DNA of 64,000 nucleotides, taken from positions 40,661,728-40,725,727 of the forward strand of contig JASEVX010000001.1 of the NCBI GenBank assembly GCA_031761405.1. Reading direction: 5' to 3'. The notes below the pieces were generated by a model. It worked only from the letters and a program-made list of their open reading frames with translations. It searched no databases and was not told the DNA's origin. The translations under genes were made by a program, and so were the position numbers. The DNA is from Serripes groenlandicus (lineage: Eukaryota; Mollusca; Bivalvia; Cardiida; Cardiidae). This document shows, piece after piece, positions 1 through 12,000 of this stretch (positions are counted from its first letter, which is position 1; the number at the start of each line of letters is the position of its first letter).

Positions 1-490
1 AAGGCATTTGCTTAATTAGAACTAATTATATTATATACTCAATGATAAAATATAGAGATTTCCCAACTTGAGAAAACCTATAACATGTTTTTTGTCTACT
101 GAGCCAAAGACCTAATAGGTCTTTGACTGAGCAATAAAAAAAAACCTCATCGTTAAACACTTTTAAGCTCCGTTTTCACTACTTAACACTTTATTTCCAC
201 GATGAACAGTTAAATTATCCACAATTGCACTTTTAAATCCGCAAATAAGAGCTTGAATCGACATGATACATTTATTTCAATCAATGTGTACACACATTTG
301 TCGGTGCGCGCGTAGTGACGTCACTGCAAAACTGGCAGATTACGTCATTCAGATCTCTCCGCTTCTGAGCTAAAAATAAATGAGCTGCACAGGGGCATTG
401 TCGTTTAAAAACGAAAATTATCACCGAGTATATAATATATAGTTTAATAAACATTGTTTTCATGATTAAGGAATTAAATCCCTCGTGAAC

Positions 491-553
491 GAGATTCTTG
501 CATATAAAAACTCGTGCGCTATGGCGCACTCCTTTTTATATCGCAAGAATCTC
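491..553. repeat. Foldback hairpin, about 30-bp arms
   Basis: The left arm starting GAGATTCTTGC pairs with the right arm ending GCAAGAATCTC around a short GCGCtatgGCGC-like centre. Arms run roughly 491-519 and 523-553 with a few mismatches. It lies in a stretch with no gene and is probably a small palindromic MITE; no target duplication was identified. Confidence 0.55.
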
Positions 554-584
554 TTCCACTTCCAATTATTCAATGATGTTTGAA

Positions 585-800
585 GACTGGGTCAAAAGCT
601 TCCTGAGATATTGAGTCGAAACAGATTTGACCTTTATGACCATAACCCAGTGACCCCCAAAACAATGGGGATCATTTGCTTAATTAGACCAATTATCTCC
701 TGAAGATACTGAACGGAAACATATTTGACCTTTATTACCCTTGGGTCCTTGATCTTTGGTCCAATGATCCTCATAACATTAGGGATCATCAACTAGATAA
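585..800. repeat. Degenerate dispersed repeat (tandem GACCTTTATGACC-type units)
   Basis: Two units of about 110 bp each carry the phrases 'gagatattgagtcgaaac', 'tttgacctttatgacc' and 'ggggatcatttgc'. The same phrases recur at 2900-3270 and, more distantly, at 38.1-39.4 kb. No protein is encoded. The class is not recognised beyond being a dispersed repeat. Confidence 0.5.
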
Positions 801-1539
801 GAATACTTATTCAATGCTAAACGATGAGATACAGTGAGAGCAGTGATATAATCCATATCACCCACACTGTGACTGATATAGGTATGACGTCATGTTCTTA
901 GTTTCCGGTCATGTTATACTACACACGTTATATATAATTACAAGAGAAAAATGATGCAAGGCATCAATGTCGCCGGAAAAGACTGCATTGATTTATTTAT
1001 GTATTCTTGACTTTCCTTAGTCTATTCAAACATTAGGAACGTTGAAATGAAAACATTTGCTTATAAAGTTTATATTTATACCTATACATTAGGGTATCTA
1101 TAAAAAATTAACGAAATGTGTACACATTTATCTGGCTTAAATTTAATTTTGCTGTTGTTACTTATTTAAATAATAGTATTCATTCATATAATTTCAATGT
1201 TTGTCAATCTTATTCGAATCACAAGGTAAATATCCTGGTATTGCTTTAAAGGGAGGTAATTTGAAGAAAACACACAAAAGTCTTCAAAAGGAGAAATATA
1301 TCAGCATTACCGTCTACAGTTTAAATTGTTCTATTGTTTGTGGATTTAAAAATGTTCTTTTTTTCTTATTTCTACATGTACAACGAAATATTGCGGCTTC
1401 TCTTTGACGCTTTACGTCAAACATTCGTCTTGTACTTGTCTAAAATAAAATAATATCACTCGCTTTTTCATATCGAAATGCGCATGTGCGAAAATCGATG
1501 TTACAGGTCACGAAACTACACAACAGAATAGGGTCTATA
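801..1539. other. Gene-less AT-rich stretch
   Basis: Only short chance ORFs are seen here. No RNA gene, splice-supported exon or repeat end was recognised between the two flanking repeats. Confidence 0.5.
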
Positions 1540-1986
1540 TTTAGCTTAGAAACAGTTCCTACTTTAGATATTCATGGATTAACATTATTAAATGAATTCT
1601 ACACAAATCAAGACATCTCTTTGAACATGAAAACAACATTTAGTAAGTTAAAATTGCTATTAAAAGGAGAATCCGAAATTGACCTCAATGATGACACATA
1701 AGAGTCTGCATTAGGGGGTGTTGGTTCACGTCTTGAAGGGACCACTTTTGTCTTCGTAAATAAGACAAAAAACTTAAATGCGAGTGAAATAAAAAAAACT
1801 GCAAACATTAAAAAATCGGAATATTTATTTCATTTTAGATGTGTCATTTATTAGTGTTCGTAAACAACCACAATTGTAATATGTTCAAATCATCTAGATT
1901 TGTTTCTTTCTAATAATAAGCCGCCCTCCCATGTGATTTCCGAAAAGCTATTAAAAATAGAAGTCGCGGGCTTCTGCCCGGCGACT
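1540..1986 (+). repeat. Dispersed repeat, copy A (inverted partner at 12 kb)
   Basis: The reverse complement of 12038-12475 matches this stretch almost end to end: 'ttagcttagaaacagtt', 'aatcaagacatctctttg', 'tgtcttcgtaaata' and the terminal hairpin GTCGCgGGC..GCCcGGCGAC. Copy A contains an open frame ending near 1701 (residues such as NQDISLNMKTTFSKLKLLL) that is interrupted in copy B. The element is not recognised. The GC-rich hairpin at one end could be a transposon terminus. Confidence 0.6.
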
Positions 1987-2339
1987 AATAAAGAGATACG
2001 TTATGGGTATATTATTTAGATCGGATACAAGAATTGTCATGTGATTAAAAGCTTATCTTATCTATACCCATGTTTATTTCTGTATTCCGTAAATTTAACA
2101 AATCGGACTCATTATCATTGTCTGATATTGTGAAATAAACAAAAACATTCACACAGATTCGTTCGCGTGTGAACAGGTACGAAGACACCAAATAGTTCCA
2201 TTATTTCATCATAAATTATTATAAAATAAAAAGAAAATTTGTTTGTTTTGAGTGGGTATGAAATATATTTCAACTCGAAGTGATACAATTTTAACATTTT
2301 TACTCGCGCTAAGCGCTCGTGAAAACATTCAATTGTATC

Positions 2340-2868
2340 ACTTCTCGATCAGATATATTCCAGTGTGTGTATACCACGTGACTTTTACGTCACAAATGCT
2401 ACGGGGATCTGCAATATTTTACTTCGGTTTAGAAGTAAAAACAAAGGTAACTTTTTTATTTCTTCATCATTTTTAATGAAACATGGCGCAGTCTACGTTA
2501 GTAACAGAGCCCTATCTTCAATTTTTAGCGAAGTTTGATTAGTGGTTTAGTTTCTTCAAACACTTCGATGAACCTTTTCTCAAAATGTATTAATATCGCC
2601 GACAGCCGGAGCATTATCAAAACTGGATTTTGAGAACATGTTCGTCGAAGTGTTTGAAAAAACTAGACCACCAAACAAACTCTTGTAAAAACCCGGAGGT
2701 AGGACATTGTAAGCGGCGTAGACTGCGCCATGTCTCATTAAAAAGGGTGAAGAAATACAAAAGTTACCATTGTTTTTACATTTTTAACAAGAACAATTAT
2801 TGCTGTCTGACCATGCACATATGACGTCAAAAGTCACGTGGTATACACACACTGTATTCCATATCCAC
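2340..2868. mobile_element. Foldback (long-palindrome) element
   Basis: The outer arms share 'gtataccacgtgactttt' on the left and 'aaaagtcacgtggtatac' on the right. Further in, 'atggcgcagtctacg' pairs with 'cgtagactgcgccat', and near the centre 'caaacacttcgatgaac' pairs with 'gttcgtcgaagtgtttg'. The whole 0.5 kb is thus one imperfect hairpin centred near 2605. The open frames inside are shadows of the palindrome. No transposase is present, so it is a non-autonomous foldback-type element. Confidence 0.75.
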
Positions 2869-2899
2869 TCAAAACAAACACATATCTTCTATTTAACTT

Positions 2900-3270
2900 G
2901 TGAAGTTTGAAGCATCCTGGTTAAAGGGTTCTTGATATATTGTAGTTGACCTTTAATCCAGCGCCCCCCCCCCCCCCCCCCCCCCCCCCAAATGCATAAT
3001 ACACTCAATAAGAACAATCATCTCATAATATTGAAGACCCTGGGTCAGAGGATTCTTCAAATATGGAGAAGAAACGGATTTGACTTTAATGACCTCTTGA
3101 CCTTTCACCCTGTGACCTAAAAAAAAATAGGGGTCATCTATTCAATTAGTTTGGAGACACTGTGTCAAACGTTTCTTGAGATATTGAACAAAAAGGGATT
3201 TGACCTTGATGACCTCTGTGTCCTATGACTTAGTGACCCTCAAAACCATAAGGGTCATCTACTCATTAGT
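2900..3270. repeat. Degenerate dispersed repeat, second copy
   Basis: It repeats the phrasing of 585-800 ('tcttgagatattgaac', 'gatttgaccttgatgacc', 'aagggtcatctac') in three units. A run of 26 C residues (2964-2989) interrupts it. Confidence 0.5.
2964..2989 (+). repeat. Poly-C tract, 26 bases
   Basis: An uninterrupted C run. The assembled length may be unreliable, as with the G27 tract at 24.2 kb. Confidence 0.9.
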
Positions 3271-3622
3271 CTAATCGTCACATAAAGTTTAGGTTTTCAG
3301 TATGGATCTCCTGTAATAAAGCGAAAAGTCAGTGTGAAATACGGAATCAGGGACATGGCAAAAATAATGTGTTTCCTCAAGGGTAGGGGTCGGCATGGAT
3401 GCATTGATCCGTTTGCATTGTGTGCATGGTTAGCATTCCTGGGGCACGGCATGTTCAAATGAGCCAATCCATGTGAAAAATGTACAAGTTGGCATTCAAG
3501 AATAGTGTAAGTGTTATTTTGATATTACAATTTTACTAACTCATCTGAAGCGTAAAAAAAGTATTCTTAAAGCTGTGGGTAATTATGCTCTGGATACTTA
3601 TCGCAAATCCAGTGAAATGGAG

Positions 3623-4343
3623 TACACTTCGACGAATTTCTAATTGGCCACCATATACAATATGATATTATGCGACATATTTAATGAATAAATTTAAAGT
3701 TTGGTTATTTTTGTATTGTACACACCAATCTATCGATTTACAGAAAGAAAACACGTATTCATGTACAAAATCATCCATGCGGTACGGTATGTGCGAAAAT
3801 AGCCTATGTGCTCGCGTTCCTCGTGCACGGCATGATAGTTGGCGTATTTGGTAGGAATGTATTCTTCGTGGATTGTCTTTTATGAAAAACATTAAATATG
3901 ACGAGAGTGAGCATTGCAGAACGCGCTCAAGCCGTCGGAACGATTCGTGCCGGCACCCCCATCAGACGGGTATGTTACGCGTCGTAATAAAACGCACCAT
4001 GTCACGCGGCTAGAAGCACACAAATAATGCTTGCAGCAAAACAACGTGCGAACACTCCATTGGCCTGCAAAAAGTCCGGATTTAAATCCGATCAAGCACG
4101 TGTGTGACCTATTGAAGCACATGGTGCGTGCCCAGCCGCTGCAACCAAATCTCAGGTAGCTCACGCGTGTTATTCATTAGATGTGGGCGGCCATTCCACA
4201 ACAGTATCATTATATCAATGAGAACAAGGTGCCTTGCTGTAATTGCCGCAGCAGGTGGACATACACAGTATTAAAACGAATCAAATACGACGTGATTTAA
4301 TCTTGCAGTTTTTGTTTTACGGGTGTAAATTCGTCGAAGTGTA
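3623..4343 (+). mobile_element. Tc1/mariner-like element, decayed
   Basis: The termini read TACACTTCGACGAATTT at 3623 and its complement ending CGAAGTGTA at 4343, each with the TA expected for Tc1/mariner. The 721-bp length is about half of an autonomous Tc1. Inside are an N-terminal and a C-terminal piece of a Tc1-type transposase with the middle missing. Confidence 0.8.
3898..4161 (+). pseudogene. Tc1-like transposase remnant
   Basis: From the ATG at 3898 a 29-codon frame reads like the N-terminal helix-turn-helix of Tc1 proteins (SIAERAQAVGTIRAGTPIRR) and ends at TAA 3985. In another frame, 4058-4161 reads WPAKSPDLNPIKHVCDLLKH, matching the classic Tc1 motif around the third catalytic residue. 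The usual glutamate in 'NPIEHVWD' is lysine here, and the central catalytic part is deleted, so it cannot code for an active enzyme. Confidence 0.8.
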
Positions 4344-4398
4344 TTCGATCGATATACGTGGATTTCCAAGGAAAGACTGACAGGTGCCTTACATAAAA

Positions 4399-4420
4399 CA
4401 GAGACAATACTATGTCTCTG
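4399..4420. repeat. Micro-palindrome CAGAGAC..GTCTCTG
   Basis: CAGAGACA and TGTCTCTG are separated by about 6 bases. It belongs to a set of similar isolated hairpins at 5250, 17151, 17766, 18207 and 47065. Confidence 0.6.
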
Positions 4421-4939
4421 AATAAAACGTGTAACCGTCTCCAGGGTTTAAATAAACAGAAATATAAAACGTAAATTGTTTGAAACAGAAAGAAATGGAT
4501 CAGTCATATCACAAAGATATGCAAATGTTTTTATAGTCTAATAATAACTTGGGGACGAATTTACGTATACTCCTTATAGATTCCTGGTAACACAGAACAA
4601 AACAGTAGGCATAGGTCTATTTCTAACGCTTTAACACTTGCAGACTCATTTGGGCGTATCTGCTGCAAACAGCCTATACATGGACATGTTTCATATATGT
4701 TACTCATATTGTAAATTTATTCTTTAGACAGTGTGAAAATGTTTCATTTTTTTGTTTTTCCCCAGAAGTGATCTCAATCATAATTATACGTACTTATATT
4801 GACTTTTTATATCTACCTTATTTTTCTTTTGGAGATGAAGTTTCTGGAATGGATGTTTTCGAATGGTACTGCCCATATCTGTCTATTTGATATTGTCGTT
4901 ATGAAGTAGAACGATACCAACACAACACGTTTTCCATTT

Positions 4940-5124
4940 TTTGCTTTTTTTGTATGTTTTTTGTTTTGTTTTTTATTTATTTTTTTTGGTTTTCTTAATT
5001 ATTTTTCTTTTGAAAGTGACTTATAGGCCCATGGGGCCGGGTGTTATTTATTACATTTTGTACCATTGTTTTGTTGTTGTATATACACATGTCACTATAA
5101 TAAAATATTTACTTACTTACTTAT
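4940..5124 (+). repeat. Possible LINE 3' end with (ACTT)n tail
   Basis: A T-rich stretch is followed by 'aggcccatggggccggg', an AT-rich spacer and a short ACTT tail at about 5107-5124. A diverged reverse-oriented copy ('ggccctatgggcctata') lies at 48.9 kb. Short tandem tails are typical of some non-LTR elements, but no coding part is present. Confidence 0.4.
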
Positions 5125-5249
5125 AAGTTTGCCTGAATATTTTAAAAGTCGTCTGCTGTAGATTATTTTTGTATTGCATCATTTGAAAATATCGCAGAAA
5201 CAGATATAATCACATCGGAAACTGTGGAAGTTATATAATTTGATAAAAA

Positions 5250-5280
5250 CAGAGACAGTATATGTGTTTATATGTCTCTG
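5250..5280. repeat. Micro-palindrome CAGAGAC..ATATGTCTCTG
   Basis: A 31-bp hairpin flanked on both sides by 'ataaaa'. It is near-identical in form to that at 17766-17800. Confidence 0.6.
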
Positions 5281-5322
5281 ATAAAAATAAGGATACTACT
5301 GAATGTTTTTATTTCCATTTAA

Positions 5323-5929
5323 GGATGTACTGAACTAAGAAGTGGATATTTAAAAAAAAAAAAAAATGTTACATTGTTATTAAATCATTGATTATGTTGT
5401 AAATTAAAACCTGTTTAGTCTTTATAACTTTTTATAATGCTTCAAAATTTTAAAAAAAGTGGATTAAATTTGTTTTAGATAAAGGACTGAATTTTTTCGT
5501 GAGCCTTCCTTATTTCAAAGTTTTGAACTTTTCTATTCTTACACCTGACAAATATGGGTTCCCATTAGGGAAAACTAGCGTCTATTTTTTAGGTTCAATT
5601 ACAACGTATCACATGAACTTCCAAAGATATGGATAAAAAAAACTTCAGAATGAGATTTAAACCTCAAGAAGACAAACAATTAGCACATCATCTTTCAAAT
5701 ATTGGCAATTTGCGTGAAAACTTTTTTTTTTTCATGTGCTGAAATGGCAAAAAAATGCACATCATAAGGCTTTCATAAATTGATCTAGCAAAAAAAAAAA
5801 AAAAAAGCCAACTAACATACCTTTTTTTTTATTTTTATTTTTATTAAACATACATCCAACTTTCAAAAAAACAATGTTACGACAAAAGTTGAATATTATG
5901 AAAAATCCACTTTTCAGTTCAGTACATCC
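5323..5929. mobile_element. TTAA-flanked MITE, 607 bp
   Basis: The inverted ends GGATGTACTGAACT and the matching 'agttcagtacatcc' are bounded by TTAA at 5319-5322 and 5930-5933. The next inner block 'agtggat' / 'atccact' is also inverted. A TTAA target duplication suits piggyBac or Kolobok relatives. There is no coding capacity, and the interior has several A/T homopolymers. Confidence 0.8.
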
Positions 5930-6024
5930 TTAAATCGGAGATAAAAAAAAAAAAACGTCTACAGAAAAATGCGCGTTATATAATGTGTTCAGAACAAATG
6001 GAAAAGATGGCGATACAACTTCTG

Positions 6025-6056
6025 TCAAAACGTCTCTTTCATCATTGCAGCAAATT
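6025..6056 (-). CDS. EF-hand gene, last exon
   Basis: The acceptor TTCTTTTTCAG is followed by EFAAMMKETF and a stop (TGA, 6027-6025). This is the calmodulin ending EEFVQMMTAK in altered form. Phase 1 matches exon 5. Confidence 0.85.
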
Positions 6057-9000
6057 CTGAAAAAGAATATTTATAAAGAGCGTAATTTCAAAAAGACAAA
6101 CAGACAATATTAAAGATCTACAAAGATATAAGTATTTGAAAAGTACACTTAATCTTACTTCAGTCTTTACCCTTTCCTGCTTATAGATGCAGTTTGAAGA
6201 CTTTATAATAACAATGAGCATTGCAATATCTCCGTTTTCAATAATATAAAATAATTAAACGTTCGTTTACTTAGATCTTCTATGTTTGTAAAAATTAATC
6301 CAAAGTCGTCTGCTGCTTATTTATTGCATGTGGAAAGGGTTAAGCAGCCATCAAAGGAAGAGTGTGTTTGTTGAAGAGAGTTCAAATAAATACGAATGGG
6401 ATTTGGGTAAACCTTTCACTGTCTGATTAACAGAGGTGGCGACTAACACACGTTTGATTGTATATAGTTACTATCGTATGTAATGAATCCCTGTAAAGCA
6501 AACCATTGTAAAGAACACAGTTTAGGGACAGGTTAATATTTTCAAGCAAAACAGTATATTCAAATTAAAGTATAGTTATCTATCTATCTATCTTTATTTA
6601 ATGTATTGATTTGACATATGGGCCGTTTAGCTCAGTTGGTTAGAGCGTCGTGCTAATAACGCGAATGTCGTGGGTTCGACCCCCACAATGGCCAGATATC
6701 TTTTACTTTTTCTTCTGAAACCATTCTTGTAAATCCCTTGAAACCAAAGGTATTGAATTATTAAATACATAAAAAACAAATAAAAATATCTATATATAGT
6801 ATATACATTTTTATAGCATGCCAGGCCCGCCTCGGAAAGAATGAATAGCCAAACCAGGGTTCTAACTCGCGAACCCTGGATTAATATCCCTCGAGTTATA
6901 ACGGTGCGACTTATCCCTTTCCCTCATACGACAATTCTGCAGCAGACGACTTTAAACATATTTTGTCAAAAAATAAAAAATCTCTATAATTGAATGGATA
7001 ACCTATAACTAAAAGTGGAAAACATTGTGGCAAAAGGAGAAATTGCACGTTTTGTGCAATTTCTTCTTTTGTCACTATGTTTTCAAAAAGCCGTCTGCTG
7101 CAGAGGCGTCAGAAAGCGTCTATATGAGGGAAAGGGTTAAACCTTGGGATAAGTATATGCACACATGTTGTATGTACTACGGTTATCTATTCACTGATAA
7201 AAATGATGCTACTATGAGGTAGCGTGGCCGAGCGGTCTAAGGCGCTGGTTTAAGGCACCAGTCTTTTCGAAGGCGTGGGTTCGAATCCCACCGCTGCCAA
7301 TTTACTTTTGTTGTTATATCATTCATTCTTGGCTGTTATGGTAATTGAATAAACATTGTATGAAATGAAAATTAATCCAATTACTTATGTCCTGCTTTGT
7401 ACATTTCCATTAATGATCTTACTTTTATTTCAGATTATCAGACAGTCGTCATTATAATAAAATGTATTTATATCTAAAATATTGTGTTCAAATAAATTGA
7501 CTTGCAACGTTTCTATGCTGAACCTTACCATCGTAAGATACTCGTCCATTTCCGGTAGTGTCCGCCTCACGAATCATACCCTGTATTTCATCTTCGGTGA
7601 GTGCGTGACCCAATCGTATCATCACTTGCTGAAGTTCAGCGGGGCCGATGTCACCTTGTAAATAGCGAAAAAACCACATAAAATCAATCACCTGTGTCAT
7701 AATATAAATTCCATAAATTTAGCTGCCATGATGATTTAGAGAACTAAACGCGAACATTGTATGAGCCTGTGCATAGTCTCGACAGAAGCGTAACTGCCTG
7801 TAAGCTGAAAATATAGCCCCTTCAGTATTAACTCAATACACTATGACATATTTATGACCTGTAACGGACAGTCTATCCCTTTCCCACCTGTATATGTATA
7901 CGCATTCTGGCGCATTTGTAGCAGACGACTTTTGAAAGCATTGTGACAAAAGGAGAACTTTCACAAAGCGAGCAATTTCTCATTTTGCCACAATGTTTTC
8001 AACTTCTTAGAGTAATTATACCTACACTTATAGAGATATTCAATCTTTTTGAGTAGACATTTTCAAAGTCATCTGCTGCAGATTTACTATACGAGGGAAA
8101 GCGCTATAAGATCCCAAACTCTCTAGACGCTGTTCTAATGTAAAATAAAATCCAAAATTTGGATTGACATGTCGCGTGCCTCGTTTGAACTTGAGCTCGG
8201 TTTGAGATATTTCTAATTTTTGTTCTAAAGTGATTCAGGGCTCGAATTTAAGCACTCGCCACTCGCAAAATGCGAGCTGTATTTTAAAAATGCGAGTTGA
8301 TATTTCTTAAGCTGGCCTTTTTTTGCGAGTGGATTTCAAGTTAAGTACATAACTGTTTATTTAATTTGATTGGATTAAAAGAATAAACACGTATGTTCAA
8401 GGTAAAACAAACTAGGTTTAACCTCTTTCTTTTTCTTCTCGCCATATTATCCCCGTAGCAACAGGTTATCAACAGCATGTATACATATTTACATAAAGAG
8501 TAGACTGCGGATAGTATTTTTCGATTACGCACTCACTCTATGAACTGAAAAAAGTTTAAAACCCGTCAACAACAAAAGTGAGTAGACTGTGTCTCGTTTA
8601 TCGATTGCGTTTCTCTATAGTTTAATTAAAAGTTGGGAACCCGTCAAATTCGTTGTTTACATATTTTGTCGACTGCTAAAATGGCTGGCAAAAAAATATC
8701 GTCTTTTTTTTTCAATTGACTCGACGACGAATAAGAGACAAACATCGAATGAGTCCCCTAAACAAGAGTCACCAATCAAGAAAAAAAGAAATAACCCTTC
8801 AATAAATACAGTTCAGAAATGGGAGCGAGAGCTTAATATCACTCTCGGTTACAAATTCGACAGTGACAGAACTGTTGCTGAGATTTGGTGCGTCGATTGC
8901 AGAAATCACGCGATCGACAGATCATCCACGATAATAATAATTTATTTCTATTACTATGGTATCACAACATTTAAACAATCGTCCTTGATGAGTTCTAAAT

Positions 9001-12000
9001 CTAATTTTAAAAGAAAGAGCCATTAGCTACCACTATATATTGATTCTATATTAGATCTACTATAAATAGAAAAGAGGGTATTCCAAGATTAAAATAGACA
9101 ATTTCTCCTTTTACCACACAGTTTTGAACCCTATTCAATGAATACATCCTCAATGTAGGGAAAGGTAAAGCATGGAAAATAATGAGTCATATCGATGGTG
9201 AATGAAATTGCTTCGTAGTAGATTTCCAAATAAGGAAATGTTTACTACAGCTTCAAGAAAGAGCGGCAAATAAATATCACGTGATATGTATGCCCGCGAA
9301 AATATCACGTGGTGTTATTTCACATCCATTGGATGAAGCTCTCTTCTTTTAACTATCTCGCGAGATTACAAGTTAGGAAAATAATGTACACTGATCACGT
9401 GGTCAACATACATTGTACTAGCTATATATAGTATTTGAGTGAGTTATTAATAGAAAGGTACCAGGTTTATCTTCATTCTTTCTCCCCGTAGACTATAGAT
9501 CGATGCATTAAATTGTTATGATTGTTAGACTTACAACAAGCATTTCATTCTTTATTAATATGAATTGCAAAAGGCAAGTGATTTTCTGTGCGTGACAGGC
9601 GATACGCTCTTGGATTGATTAAAAACTGCTTACGTGCCTTTTGAACACTGCCGGGCGTCTATCTGTCTGTCATTGATAAAGTCATTGAAGGGAGATATTT
9701 GAATTTATTTACTCGGTAGTCTAATATTCCATAATGTGACTATATAAATAGTAGTGCTGGTGGTATTTTTGTGAGTTGACTCACAGCCAAAAGACCAACA
9801 ACATTGCCATATGGACCAAGGCATTAAGTATTAAGATAATCATGAGAAGGACTGACTGTGGTTACAGTGAAGGACTGATAAATTAATCATTTAAAAGTTT
9901 AAGAACTATGTCTCTCACTCACAGTTTCTGCACTGTCACACTTGTTATTGTTGAATCCATGATTCATATTTCTGTTTTGATACTTAAAGTGGTCATTAAA
10001 ATGATTTACTACTAATAATAAAGTCTAATACTATTTGTCAAATGAGTACAGGTTTTGAAACAAATAATTTTGTTTTTTAGCCATTTCGGCGAAAATTGTT
10101 TTGGCTAGTTGGTTTCACATTTGGCCAGTTGAAATTTTAGGCACTGGCCAAATTCGCAAGTGCACAAAAAAGTTAATTTCTAGCCCTGTGATTTGTGATG
10201 AAAATAGTTTAATAAATTTTTCCAGATCTAGACGCATATTGACACACCTGCAGCAGAAGACTTTAACAAAAGAATGACAAAACGAAAACATGCTCATAAT
10301 GAAAAATCAATAATTATACTTTGATGTGTTTCTTAAAAATGGTTGGATTAGATATCTCGTTATGAAACGATTATATCAAATTATTCTAAAACCCTTCCTT
10401 TTTTGAGACTCAAACCCTATGTTAGGTGTTCTAAATCTATATCTTCTCAATGAGAATACCTACAACAAAGGGTTTGGTTGAGTCATAAGAGAAATTGTTC
10501 CTCCTTATCTAGTCGTACATATATATGTGGGAAAACGGTTAAATATTATACCTCGGTTTTCCGAGTCCATCAGCATGAAGGCTTCTCGAAGATCCTCTTC
10601 GCCGTCCACAGACAGTGTCGCCATTATGAAAAGGAACTCTCTAAATTTGAGAATACCGCTTCCTGTTTCAAAAGAAAGCCATTTCAGTTAACCCTTTCCA
10701 ACTTGCAGAAATTTTCTAAATTGTTAACGCATCTTTGAAAAAAAAATGTTGCAAAAGGATTAACTGCTTAAAAGCGAGCACATTTTTCTTTTACAATAAT
10801 ATGCTTTCAACTATACATTCAATAATTACACTCTCATTTAAAAAGTGTTTTCATAGTTTGCCTATAACTTGTCTGCTACAGACTAATTGATGTATTCGGT
10901 TAAGCCAAGGCGAGCGGAACGGTCCGTATTAAGTCTAATTACGTTTAGAAGACAAATATAATGGAATCACGCTAACTCGAGAATGTGATAACTCGAATAT
11001 ATCGTTACCTCGAACCTGTTTGTTGGAAAGGATTCGTATTTTGAAAACAGAGTAGCAACAGTTCAGATTACTCATACGAACAATCATCTGCGTCAGCTGC
11101 GCTATGTTGTTTAAAAAAACACGCTCGTGTATTCACACTCGTGAATAACGACGCTGATCTTACAAATATAAAATAATCGTAAATCTATAGATTATTGGAA
11201 CACCATGATGCCTCAAAGTAATGAACGTGTCCCTTTAAACTTTGAGTGTGGAAGACAGTGGTACTGAGGTAGAGCGTCGGCCTCTTGTACCCAAGGTTTG
11301 AACCCCGTGATGAGCGGGTTCTGCCTTTGGGATTTTTCCCCATAAACGGCGCGAGTACTGGTTAAGTATCCAGTAAGCAGACATCGAGCGTGATTAATAT
11401 AAGCTTAAAGCTTGTTTCGCAATCGATGTAAAATAAATAAGTTTAAACTAAACTTCTAGTTATCGAGAGTTCAATGGGCAATCAGATATCAATAAGAGCC
11501 GTATCGGGCGATTTATTGTCTTCTTGCGCAAGCAAATAGTGGCGACTTTGTTGTATACTGGGTGGTGATCCGGGAAAAACCCTCCTTGGGCAGCCCATTT
11601 ATAACAACTGCAAACAAATAGCATTATCTTGCGCTTCCATGTCATCGTTTCTCGAAACCTTCTGCGACTTATTGGCGAACAGTATATTACCAGATTAAAC
11701 TCATGAATGGGCATGCTGATCTGGAAATACACTGGTCGATAGAGCCTGACAGTTAGTTTTTCGCGAAGCACCACTTTAGTATATATAAAGTCGATCTTTA
11801 ACCGTTTTATAACACGTGTTGATAAAGATCTGCCTTTTACTCTTCCTTAATAGTATTTTATCCAAATTCCCAGAAACGTTTGTCAGAAGTTTTCTTGAAA
11901 CCTTGTATGACTAATCTTTTAACTGTGTTGGAACGAGTTGTAAACAAACTATATCGAGCCATTATCCTTTCACATTTAATCAATTATAAACTCTGTATCA

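Noticed and set aside
3668..4164. Minus-strand frames of 74 and 90 codons
   Set aside because: They are antisense to the Tc1 remnant.
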